In this document: positions 14,224-20,261 of the stretch, piece by piece | How positions within the stretch are numbered: the first letter of the stretch is position 1 | Layout: every line of letters begins with the position of its first letter | Source: CAILAD01 sp964397085 | Lineage (GTDB): Bacteria > Patescibacteriota > Saccharimonadia > CAILAD01 > BJGX01 | Reading direction: 5' to 3' | Length of the DNA: 22,514 bases | Assembly: GCA_964397085.1 (NCBI GenBank) | Contig: CAYNHH010000013.1 | Coordinates: 1 to 22,514 of the forward strand | The notes under the pieces: generated by a model | What the model was told of the DNA's origin: nothing | Database searches by the model: none | What the model saw: only the letters and a program-made list of their open reading frames with translations | Program-made: the position numbers and the translations under genes

Positions 14224-14497
14224 GGCAGTGATATTATTTGCTTCTTTCTCACAATCTTTAATCTTACGAGTAAAAATTCTGGGAAAGAGACAAAGCAAGA
14301 ATGTATAGACCTCTTTCTGGTTGGCCCCAAGGGGCCAGAAGCATGAGCGGCGGGCTCAATTGAGGTCTAGCCTCTAGCTTCTGACCCCTGCGATGGGGTG
14401 GGTGTGGTAAGTAAGGATTTTGCTAGTTACCACACTAGCGTTGGTTGTACCAGGTCTCGCTTGTGGCGAGATTCCTTACCTGGTGAAGTAGATAGAA

Positions 14498-15520
14498 CTA
14501 CTTCTTGGTGAACAGGCTGGGCTTGGCACCCTTGGGGTGCTGGGCCGCCTTGGCCCGGTTCTCGGCCGCTCGCCGCTCGCGGTTGGCCTTCTGCCGTGCC
14601 TTCTCGTCAGCCTTCTTCTTGGCCGCCGCGGCCACCTCCTCCGCCGTCTTGGTGGACTCGGTGGCCTGGGTGGTCGTCACCTTCTTCTCGTCACCCTTGA
14701 GGATGGCCTCGAACTGCTTGCGCAGCTCGGGGTTGTCCTCGAAGAGCGACTCACCCGACCGGGTGAGGGTGGAGGAGAAGGCGGTCACCGCGAGGGCGAG
14801 GCCGTGGGCCTTGCCGGCGGTGACGATGAAGGACTCGAGGGCGCCGTTGCTCTTGGACTCGAGGGCCTCGTCGATGATGGCAACCTTCCAGGGCGCATAG
14901 GGCCGATCCTGGTTGGAGGTCTTCTCGACGAGGTAGTCCTCGTCACGCTCGAGCTCGGCATCCCAGCCGTAGCCCCACCAGGGGGCGACGGCCTCGAGCA
15001 CGCGCTCGAACAGGCTGACCTGCGCCTTGGCCTGCTCGACCTTGGCGTTGACCTTCTCGGCGACCTCGAAGACCTTGTGGGCCTTCTCGATCGCCTTGGT
15101 CAGCTCAGCGCGCTTGTTGGGGCGCGTGAGGTCGCCGGGGTTCTCGATGACGTGCTTCACCCAGTTGTTGAGCACGTGGCCCAGCTGAGCGTCACGGGCG
15201 ACGACCATCGTGCGAGCTGCCTCGAGCTCTTCGATGATGGCCTGTGCTTCGAGCGTCGCGACGATGGCGACGAACACCTTGTGCGCCGTCCTGATCATGC
15301 GTGCGTTGCGCATGGGGTCGAGATCGGCATCACAGGCGTCGAGCACCCACTGCAGTGGCTTGGCCTCGCCAGCCTCGTCGTGGACGGCGATGTGGGCGAC
15401 GACCTGCGGGTAGAGCGGGTCGTTGCGCATCGCGGCACTGAGGGTGGTGAGCTCCTCACGGAGCTCGGTCGGGGTCTGCTTGGCGTTGGGGGTGGCCTTG
15501 GTCTTCGTGGTCGTGTTCAT
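14498..15520 (-). CDS. hypothetical GC-rich protein with Lys/Ala-rich basic tail
   Basis: 340 residues from the ATG at 15518-15520 (MNTTTKTKATPNAK). A longer frame upstream runs through the hairpin leader and is rejected. Nearly all codons end in G or C, in complete contrast to neighbours that end mostly in A or T, and the change is sharp at both ends of the gene. The protein is soluble and mainly helical. It contains a coiled-coil-like region around residues 95-180 (ATLEAQAIIEELEAA ... EVAEKVNAKVEQAKAQ), a distinctive APWWGYGWDAELERDEDY patch, and a C-terminal 50 residues that are almost all A/K/E/R. No family recognised. Composition suggests a high-GC donor, for example an actinobacterial host or its phage (inference), or selection for RNA structure. 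It lies wholly inside element 1. Confidence 0.78.
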   Translation of the reverse strand: MNTTTKTKATPNAKQTPTELREELTTLSAAMRNDPLYPQVVAHIAVHDEAGEAKPLQWVLDACDADLDPMRNARMIRTAHKVFVAIVATLEAQAIIEELEAARTMVVARDAQLGHVLNNWVKHVIENPGDLTRPNKRAELTKAIEKAHKVFEVAEKVNAKVEQAKAQVSLFERVLEAVAPWWGYGWDAELERDEDYLVEKTSNQDRPYAPWKVAIIDEALESKSNGALESFIVTAGKAHGLALAVTAFSSTLTRSGESLFEDNPELRKQFEAILKGDEKKVTTTQATESTKTAEEVAAAAKKKADEKARQKANRERRAAENRAKAAQHPKGAKPSLFTKK

Positions 15521-15578
15521 GGTTATTTTCACTTCTCTTTCTAATTGAAAACATAGTACGACGGGCGTCATTCTATGG

Positions 15579-15626
15579 CTTTGCAGCACGTGCGAGCGTA
15601 TGCATCTGCTCGCGGGTGCTACAAAG
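15579..15626 (-). promoter_or_regulatory. long hairpin in the leader of the GC-rich gene
   Basis: CTTTG-c-AGCAC-gt-GCGAGC, a 10-nt loop, then GCTCGC-g-GGTGCT-a-CAAAG. Sixteen pairs form three stacked blocks about 60 nt upstream of the start codon. It lies inside the predicted 190-nt leader and could act as a cis-regulatory structure or as a domain of the element-1 RNA. Confidence 0.6.
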
Positions 15627-15661
15627 CGTGTCATAACCTTGGTCTAAATTCTATTCTTGCT

Positions 15662-15757
15662 TTGTCAATGTATAGACCCTTGGCAGGCATGGCCTTATCA
15701 AAGGTTCGCCACGTAGTATATCAAACTATTTGGCTTTTGTCAATACAATTTGTCAAT
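15662..15757. repeat. three direct copies of TTGTCAAT around the element-1 promoter
   Basis: TTGTCAAT occurs at 15662-15669, 15737-15744 and 15750-15757. The middle copy contains the -35 (TTGACA on the minus strand). The pair 13 bp apart, just over one helical turn, may be an operator, or unused -35 boxes. Confidence 0.45.
15715..15743 (-). promoter_or_regulatory. near-consensus sigma70 promoter of element 1
   Basis: On the minus strand TTGACA (15738-15743), 17 nt, TATACT (15715-15720). The transcript would start near 15708, about 42 nt before the closing helix of element 1. Confidence 0.75.
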
Positions 15758-15872
15758 AAAAGTAGTACTTTTTATGCGAGAAAATGCATTTTAACCTGTA
15801 AAGTATGTACAATTTTGTATTGTTTTACTGACATAAAATGCGAATGTTTATTAGATACTTCCTAGTTTGTAT

Positions 15873-15903
15873 AAAAAAGCCCTATCTGGTGTACAGATAG
15901 GGG
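15873..15903 (-). terminator. terminator of the TPR gene
   Basis: On the minus strand CCCTATCTG-tacac-CAGATAGGG followed by CTTTTTTAT (stem 15880-15903). It insulates the TPR gene from the element-1 promoter. Confidence 0.88.
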
Positions 15904-15912
15904 TATATATGG

Positions 15913-16707
15913 CTAATTCAACAACTTAACGATCTCTTCAGTATTGATTTCTCTGCTGAGCACGGCTCTACACCCAGGTGTAAGCTCTTCATGTACAGGT
16001 ACGAAACTGCGAGAATATAGATTTCTAGCGTGTAGCCAGTCACCCATATTGATAGCTAGGCGGATTCTAAGGCCCAATATCTGTGCAACACGCCTCAACT
16101 GCACCTGTGTTTCACCAGATTGCTCCAGGAGCGACCAGGCGGTATCCAGGTGGCTGCCCATATAGCCTATCTGGTCACGTTCGAGGCAGGCAAAGGCATT
16201 ATCGATGTGCATAGCAATCAGGTAGGCTGGGTGATCTACTTGATTGATCAGCAGGAATGCTTCATCAAAACAACCATCTACCTTGTTGTACTCACCCTCA
16301 AGTGAGTAGAGTCTGCCCAGCTTGGTCTCTGTAATGGCACGTTCTGCTAGATTGTCACTATTGAGAAGCATGTTTCTGCTCTGCTCAAGAAACTCAAGGG
16401 CGCGAAAATAGTGTCTGTAGATCATTTGGGCTATGCCCAGATCGCGCAGTACCCTTCCAGCGTCAATTGTGCGCCCCATGGCTAGTCTAGCCTCTAGAGC
16501 GCTCTTGAGGGCCTTGAGCCCCGTTTCTTCTTCATCCTCAAATACCAAGGCTACTCCAAGCATATGCATGCACTCGGTGGCCCCATCGGTATCTCCTTCA
16601 GCCAGAAAGATCTCCTGCGCCTTTTGGTAGCGCCCAATTGCCCGGCCTCCTCTCCCGGCGTTGCGAAACTCATCTGCTTCTCGTTTGAGCTCGATTGCTG
16701 TTGGCAT
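15913..16707 (-). CDS. TPR-repeat protein
   Basis: 264 residues made almost entirely of helical pairs of the tetratricopeptide type. Repeats with the A/G/Y-A-L spacing start near residues 5, 44, 84, 124 and 164 (for example AGRGGRAIGRYQKAQEIFLA, YFRALEFLEQSRNMLL, EYNKVDGCFDEAFLLI). There is no signal peptide, membrane segment or fused catalytic or DNA-binding domain, so it is probably a cytoplasmic scaffold that binds a partner protein. The start is fixed by AGGAGAAGG directly before the ATG. An extended -10 (TGG-TATACT, 16740-16745) and a terminator on each side mark a monocistronic unit. The partner is unknown; the neighbouring 92-residue protein gene is one candidate by proximity only. Confidence 0.72.
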   Translation of the reverse strand: MPTAIELKREADEFRNAGRGGRAIGRYQKAQEIFLAEGDTDGATECMHMLGVALVFEDEEETGLKALKSALEARLAMGRTIDAGRVLRDLGIAQMIYRHYFRALEFLEQSRNMLLNSDNLAERAITETKLGRLYSLEGEYNKVDGCFDEAFLLINQVDHPAYLIAMHIDNAFACLERDQIGYMGSHLDTAWSLLEQSGETQVQLRRVAQILGLRIRLAINMGDWLHARNLYSRSFVPVHEELTPGCRAVLSREINTEEIVKLLN

Positions 16708-16739
16708 CCTTCTCCTGTCGAATGTGCGAAACGGTTTTT

Positions 16740-16748
16740 AGTATACCA
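16740..16748 (-). promoter_or_regulatory. extended -10 promoter of the TPR gene
   Basis: On the minus strand TGG-TATACT (hexamer 16740-16745). No clear -35. It gives a leader of about 27 nt with a strong Shine-Dalgarno. Confidence 0.5.
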
Positions 16749-16788
16749 GGTTAGATACATGATTTCTAGGTGTAGATGTATATATTTA

Positions 16789-16812
16789 AAGCCAGCTCTT
16801 TCGAGCTGGCTT
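16789..16812 (-). terminator. hairpin terminator of the 92-residue protein gene
   Basis: AAGCCAGCTC-gaaa-GAGCTGGCTT on the minus strand, a perfect 10-bp stem with a GNRA-type loop. The tail TAAATATATA is AU-rich rather than a clean U-tract, so termination strength is uncertain. Confidence 0.6.
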
Positions 16813-16864
16813 GCCGGAAACGTATGGTCTTTGCAAGTATGTCTTGTTTGCTCGTATTCCTGCT

Positions 16865-17143
16865 CTACTGAATACCTTTGGTAGAATCAGAGATTTTGGT
16901 CCTTTGAACACGAAGTTCAAACTGACGAACACTAAAGAATGCCCGTGCTTGGCGTTCTCTGTCGTGGCACTTTAGTGAATTTATTATCCCTCTACTCAGG
17001 GACCGCATGTGAAAATCAGAATGAAGAATCTCACTTGCAATCTCTTGGTGTAGTCCCTCAGGGAAGTACAGGTTTTTTAGCCTTGAGTGCTCTTCTGCTT
17101 CAGTTCTGCCCAAGACAATAGGGCTGAACTTGTCTGTACCCAT
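16865..17143 (-). CDS. small hypothetical protein (92 aa)
   Basis: 92 residues. A strong Shine-Dalgarno (GAAGGAG, 6-7 nt before the ATG) and a promoter with a perfect TTGACA -35 make it a convincing gene despite its size. The protein is soluble and basic towards the C-terminus. It contains FSPIVLGRTEAEE, LYFPEGLHQEIASEIL and the stretch RDRERQ-like (CHDRERQARAFF). No signal peptide, membrane helix or recognised domain. It stands alone between two hairpin terminators, in the block of orphan single-gene units upstream of groESL. A small regulator or a toxin/antitoxin-size protein is possible, but no partner ORF is adjacent. Confidence 0.7.
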   Translation of the reverse strand: MGTDKFSPIVLGRTEAEEHSRLKNLYFPEGLHQEIASEILHSDFHMRSLSRGIINSLKCHDRERQARAFFSVRQFELRVQRTKISDSTKGIQ

Positions 17144-17186
17144 TTTGCTCCTTCAATCAAGAGAATGGAATATTGAGAACTCACAT

Positions 17187-17215
17187 ATACTATCATATTA
17201 ATATAATTATGTCAA
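17187..17215 (-). promoter_or_regulatory. promoter of the 92-residue protein gene
   Basis: On the minus strand TTGACA (17210-17215), 17 nt, TAGTAT (17187-17192). Perfect -35; leader about 35 nt. Confidence 0.75.
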
Positions 17216-17217
17216 TA

Positions 17218-17255
17218 TTACACAAAAGGCTCCGTGCAAGGAGTCTTTTGTGTAA
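17218..17255 (-). terminator. groESL terminator hairpin
   Basis: TTACACAAAAG-x-CTCC, loop, GGAG-x-CTTTTGTGTAA: 15 pairs with one mismatch, containing CTTTT in the descending arm. It lies 30 nt after the groEL stop, and its lower arm ends 2 nt from the -35 of the next promoter. The symmetrical A/T arms could work in both directions. Confidence 0.7.
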
Positions 17256-17287
17256 CTGGGTGACAGTCCAAAAAAATTATCTACAGA

Positions 17288-18922
17288 CTACATCATTCCG
17301 CCCATACCACCCATGTCTGGCATACCACCACCAGCTGGAGCATCATTAGCAGGTAGATCTACTACAGCAGCCTCAGTAGTAAGTAGCATAGCAGCAGCAC
17401 TGGCAGCGTTGAGTAGAGCTGATTTTGTCACCTTCACAGGGTCAATTATGCCGGCTTTGAGCATATCGGTCTTTTGATTCTTGGCAAAATCCCATCCAAG
17501 GTTTTTGTCACCTTTGCGAATAGTTTCGAGAATAACGGCAATATCAGTAATACCAGCATTGTTGGCAATCTGTCTAATTGGAGCTTCTAGGCTCTTCTTC
17601 ACAATTACAACACCAATCTGCTGTTCGTCTTCAAGTTCTAGTCTATCAAGGGCCTTACTAGCCTTGATAAGGGCTGCACCACCACCAGGTACGATACCTT
17701 GGGCCACAGCTGCCTTGGTAGAATTGATAGCATCTTCAATGCGAGCCTTCTTCTCTTTGAGCTCTACTTCTGTGGCGGCACCTACCTTAATTACGGCTAC
17801 ACCACTCTCAAGCTTAGCAATACGTTCTTGCAGTTTTTCCATCTCATACTCGCTAGATAGTTCTTCTAGCTGTCGTTTCATCTGGGCTACACGGTCTTTG
17901 ACAGATTTCTTCTCGCCCTTACCATCGATGATAGTAGTATTGTCTTTGCTGGCAATGACCTTACGGGCTTCACCAAGCATTTCTACAGTGGCGTCTTCTA
18001 GCTTGAGGCCGATTTCTTCGGTAATAACCTGGCCACCAGTAAGAATAGCAATGTCTTCGAGCATTTCTTTGCGTCTGTCGCCAAAGGCAGGAGCCTTGAT
18101 ACCGACAGCATTGAATGTACCACGTAACTTATTCAGTACTAGAGTAGTTAGCGCTTCACCTTCTAGATCTTCAGCAATAATAATGAGATCTTTTTTACCT
18201 TCTGCAGCCAGCTTTTCGAGTAGCGGCAGGAGCTCTTGAATAGAGCTAATCTTCTTATCTGTAATGAGAATAGGCGCATTATCTATCACAGCCTCCATAC
18301 GGGTAGGGTCGCTCACCATATACGGGCTGACATAGCCGTTATCAAACTGCATACCCTCTACTACTTCTTTGTCTAGCCCAAGAGTTTGGCCTTCTTCTAC
18401 TGTTACAATACCGTCTTCGCCAATCACCTTCATTACCTCAGCAATGAGCACGCCTACTTCTGGGTCTGCAGCTGAGATAGAGGCTACATTGGCAATCTCT
18501 GCAGACTCCTTAACCGGTTTAGCAATCTTATTGAGCTCTGCGGCTACTGCTTGGGCAGCTTTTTCGATACCATGACGAATGGCCATAGGGTTGGCACCGG
18601 CAGCGACATTCTTGATGCCTTCATCGATGATAGCTTGTGCGAGAACTGTAGCGGTAGTAGTACCATCACCGGCTTGGTCGTTGGTTTTGCTTGCAACTTC
18701 TTTTACTATCTGGGCACCCATGTTTTCAAATGCGTCTTCTAGTTCTATTTCTTTGGCGATAGTCACACCGTCGTTGGTGATGAGTGGGCTACCATATGAC
18801 TTGCCAAGTACTACGTTTCGACCTTTTGGACCAAGGGTGGTTTTGACTGTGTCGGCTAGCTTGTCTACTCCGGCTTTGAGTCGTTTGCGGGCTTCTTCAC
18901 TACTAATAATATCTTTTGCCAT
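17288..18922 (-). CDS. groEL: chaperonin GroEL (60 kDa)
   Basis: 544 residues, full length. It has TLGPKGRNVVL near residue 30, the ATP-binding GDGTTTATVLAQ (86-97, catalytic Asp87), an apical domain with DNGYVSPYM and the substrate-facing segment around 200-260, and AAVEEGIVPGGG-equivalent AAVAQGIVPGGGAAL near 404-418. The C-terminus is a GGMPDMGGMGGMM Gly-Met tail. It forms the tetradecameric folding chamber with GroES. The ATG follows the groES stop by 1 nt, and its Shine-Dalgarno (GGAAGG) lies inside the last groES codons, so the two are translationally coupled. Regulated with groES by the CIRCE operator. Nothing unusual in key residues. Confidence 0.98.
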   Translation of the reverse strand: MAKDIISSEEARKRLKAGVDKLADTVKTTLGPKGRNVVLGKSYGSPLITNDGVTIAKEIELEDAFENMGAQIVKEVASKTNDQAGDGTTTATVLAQAIIDEGIKNVAAGANPMAIRHGIEKAAQAVAAELNKIAKPVKESAEIANVASISAADPEVGVLIAEVMKVIGEDGIVTVEEGQTLGLDKEVVEGMQFDNGYVSPYMVSDPTRMEAVIDNAPILITDKKISSIQELLPLLEKLAAEGKKDLIIIAEDLEGEALTTLVLNKLRGTFNAVGIKAPAFGDRRKEMLEDIAILTGGQVITEEIGLKLEDATVEMLGEARKVIASKDNTTIIDGKGEKKSVKDRVAQMKRQLEELSSEYEMEKLQERIAKLESGVAVIKVGAATEVELKEKKARIEDAINSTKAAVAQGIVPGGGAALIKASKALDRLELEDEQQIGVVIVKKSLEAPIRQIANNAGITDIAVILETIRKGDKNLGWDFAKNQKTDMLKAGIIDPVKVTKSALLNAASAAAMLLTTEAAVVDLPANDAPAGGGMPDMGGMGGMM

Positions 18923-18923
18923 A

Positions 18924-19193
18924 CTATTTTCCTTCCTTTACTGTTGCGAGGATATCTTCTTCTTTGACGATCATATAGTCTTCGCCATCTACTTTGACTT
19001 CGCTAGGGCCGTACTTACTATAGAGTACGGTGTCGCCAGTTTGTACTTCCATTACGTCTTTACCTATGGCAATTACTTTGCCCTCTGATGGTTTTTCTTT
19101 GGCGCTATCTGGCAAGATTATACCTGAAGCGGTGGTTTCTTCTGAGTCGAGCTGTTGCAAGACAATACGGTCTGCTAGTGGGTTGATCTTCAT
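18924..19193 (-). CDS. groES: co-chaperonin GroES
   Basis: 89 residues from the ATG at 19191-19193, chosen because AAGGAGAG sits correctly upstream; longer frames run through the leader. Features: KINPLADRIVLQ at the N-terminus, the mobile loop around residues 15-32 (DSEETTASGIILPD) that contacts GroEL, the KPSEGKVIAIGKD roof/base segment, and the GDTVLYSKYGPSEVKVDGEDYMIVKEEDILA core. Slightly shorter than the usual 95 residues but complete. It caps GroEL as a heptamer. First gene of the heat-shock operon. Confidence 0.97.
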   Translation of the reverse strand: MKINPLADRIVLQQLDSEETTASGIILPDSAKEKPSEGKVIAIGKDVMEVQTGDTVLYSKYGPSEVKVDGEDYMIVKEEDILATVKEGK

Positions 19194-19298
19194 GTTTCTC
19201 TCCTTGTTTATATTTTCGCTTTGTTGTACTGAGGTCTTCCGAAGCATCTCAAGCATAGATTCTTCGCTAAAGCTCAGATACTGCAATCAATGTTACAA

Positions 19299-19325
19299 TT
19301 GGCACTCATTATGTGAGAGTGCTAA
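19299..19325 (-). promoter_or_regulatory. CIRCE operator (HrcA-binding site) of groESL
   Basis: TTGGCACTC-N9-GAGTGCTAA matches the CIRCE consensus inverted repeat with a single mismatch. It overlaps the predicted start of transcription, the usual position for HrcA repression. An hrcA gene is expected elsewhere in the genome; none is in this window. Confidence 0.93.
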
Positions 19326-19330
19326 TTAGT

Positions 19331-19359
19331 AGTGTAATAGAGGTGAAATGTATAGTCAA
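19331..19359 (-). promoter_or_regulatory. sigma70-like promoter of groESL
   Basis: On the minus strand TTGACT (19354-19359), 17 nt, TACACT (19331-19336), directly upstream of CIRCE. The leader to the groES ATG is about 130 nt and contains no other obvious element. Confidence 0.8.
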
Positions 19360-19366
19360 GCATAAC

Positions 19367-19395
19367 AAAAACACCCACAATAAGTGGGTGTTTTT
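19367..19395. terminator. bidirectional terminator between element 2 and groESL
   Basis: AAAAACACCCAC, 5-nt loop, GTGGGTGTTTTT. A perfect 12-bp stem with A- and T-tracts. For leftward transcription of element 2 it forms the 3' stop just before the groESL promoter. Confidence 0.88.
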
Positions 19396-19431
19396 GCAGT
19401 CTTCTTCAGAGTAATTAACTTAGTTAATTGA

Positions 19432-20201
19432 TCTGGAAAAGAGACGAAGTAAAAGCTATATGGGTTGCGCGGCAAGGCCGCGGAGAGGGTTCTTTCTGGT
19501 TGCTGTGTCGGTGTCACATTGATTTCGCTGTGCAGATTTTGAGTCGCTGAAATATCTTTCAGCGGCCGTACTCTACAAAGGAATTCTTAGTGACTCTGCA
19601 CACCGCTACCATACCCTGTTTATGTCTCCGCGGCCTCCCGCACCTTCTTGCCCTACCTAAGCATCACCCGTATGGGGGATATAGCTCAGATTGTTGGGCT
19701 GCCCCTCTAACGCTCCGTTGAATGGATTCTTTTTCTCTCCCGGAGACATCAAAGAGGCTATCTGGTGAGCTGTTTGAACATAGCTCCTCTTCACTAGTTC
19801 GGCGGTGAACAAGGACGAGGCCTGTCTGGCAGGGTTCGGTCGCCTCGCGCGGCGACAACGACTACCCTGAATTATCCAGACAGGCTACCTGGTTCGAAAT
19901 ACCACTTACACTCCTCTTTATTAGCGTATGCGGGTGGTTGGAACGTGGCCGAGAGGCTCCTGGGCTGGTTACCAGGAAGGACCTCTCGGCCACGATGAAG
20001 GAGCCGGATGGCTCCCGCTCGAGGATCGGCGACGGATGCTTCGGCCCGAACATTTCACAATGGGCCTGTTGGCGAGGGCGAGCCCCTAGGGGCTCGCCGC
20101 ATGCGCCAACGTCGTGGCACGCGGCCGGTCCTCAAGACCGTTTTTACTTTTTTACTTTTACTTCGTCAAGTTGCAATGCTCAAGATTGCTCTCAAGCAGT
20201 G
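19432..20201 (-). ncRNA. element 2: large structured RNA with closed ends, no convincing ORF
   Basis: About 770 nt without a credible coding frame but with many long perfect helices: 19476-19486 with 19625-19635 (11 bp), 19820-19829 with 19876-19885 (10 bp, with inner CAGGGT/ACCCTG and GTCGCC/GGCGAC), 19944-19956 with 19982-19994 (13 bp, inner CCTGG/CCAGG), and 20068-20074 with 20104-20110 enclosing GGCGAGCCCC/GGGGCTCGCC. The ends pair: 19443-19455 with 20155-20167 (13 bp). Minus strand is preferred because a consensus-like promoter lies at 20208-20236 and the terminator at 19367-19395 would end it. However, CGGTC/GACCG plus a T-tract at 20126-20146 could terminate a plus-strand RNA instead. 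I cannot match it to RNase P, tmRNA or SRP RNA. It shares end motifs with element 1. Confidence 0.6.
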
Positions 20202-20207
20202 CTAACA

Positions 20208-20236
20208 ATAGTATCACACTTGTTAGTAAAAGTCAA
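20208..20236 (-). promoter_or_regulatory. promoter of element 2
   Basis: On the minus strand TTGACT (20231-20236), 17 nt, TACTAT (20208-20213). The start would be near 20201, about 34 nt before the closing helix, an arrangement like that of element 1. No start codon with a credible ORF follows. Confidence 0.65.
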
Positions 20237-20261
20237 CACTTATGCTTTGATAAAATTGGTT

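Larger units (their letters stand above)
14278..15708 (-). ncRNA. element 1: large structured RNA/mRNA with closed ends, enclosing a GC-rich ORF
   Basis: The minus-strand transcript predicted from the promoter at 15715-15743 would begin near 15708. Its 5' segment 15653-15666 pairs perfectly over 14 bp with 14289-14302 near the 3' end, extended by GGTCTA/TAGACC (15641-15646 with 14306-14311). Inside lie a 5' hairpin (15579-15626), the coding sequence 14498-15520, and a 3' domain rich in helices: ACCAG...CTGGT around 14450-14482, GTGGTAA/TTACCAC at 14404-14434, CCCC/GGGG near 14386-14398, and GGCCCC/GGGGCC at 14323-14336. The 3' margin carries TCTCTTTCCCAGA (minus sense) and CAACCAGAAAGA, both shared with element 2. 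Function unknown. A mobile element with terminal inverted repeats is the main alternative reading. Confidence 0.55.

Noticed and set aside
14196..14308. Small plus-strand open frame starting in the terminator near 14193
   Set aside because: It begins inside the terminator hairpin, has no promoter, and ends inside the shared element margin.
14537..15544. A 335-codon open frame on the plus strand opposite the GC-rich gene
   Set aside because: It is Gly/Leu/Val-rich with long repeats of GGLGG-type sequence, as expected of the antisense frame of a GC3-rich gene. It has no Shine-Dalgarno or promoter.
14278..15708. Element 1 as an ordinary insertion sequence
   Set aside because: No transposase-like catalytic motif in the enclosed protein and no flanking target duplication at the inverted repeats. 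The promoter lies outside the repeats. A non-autonomous mobile unit is not excluded.
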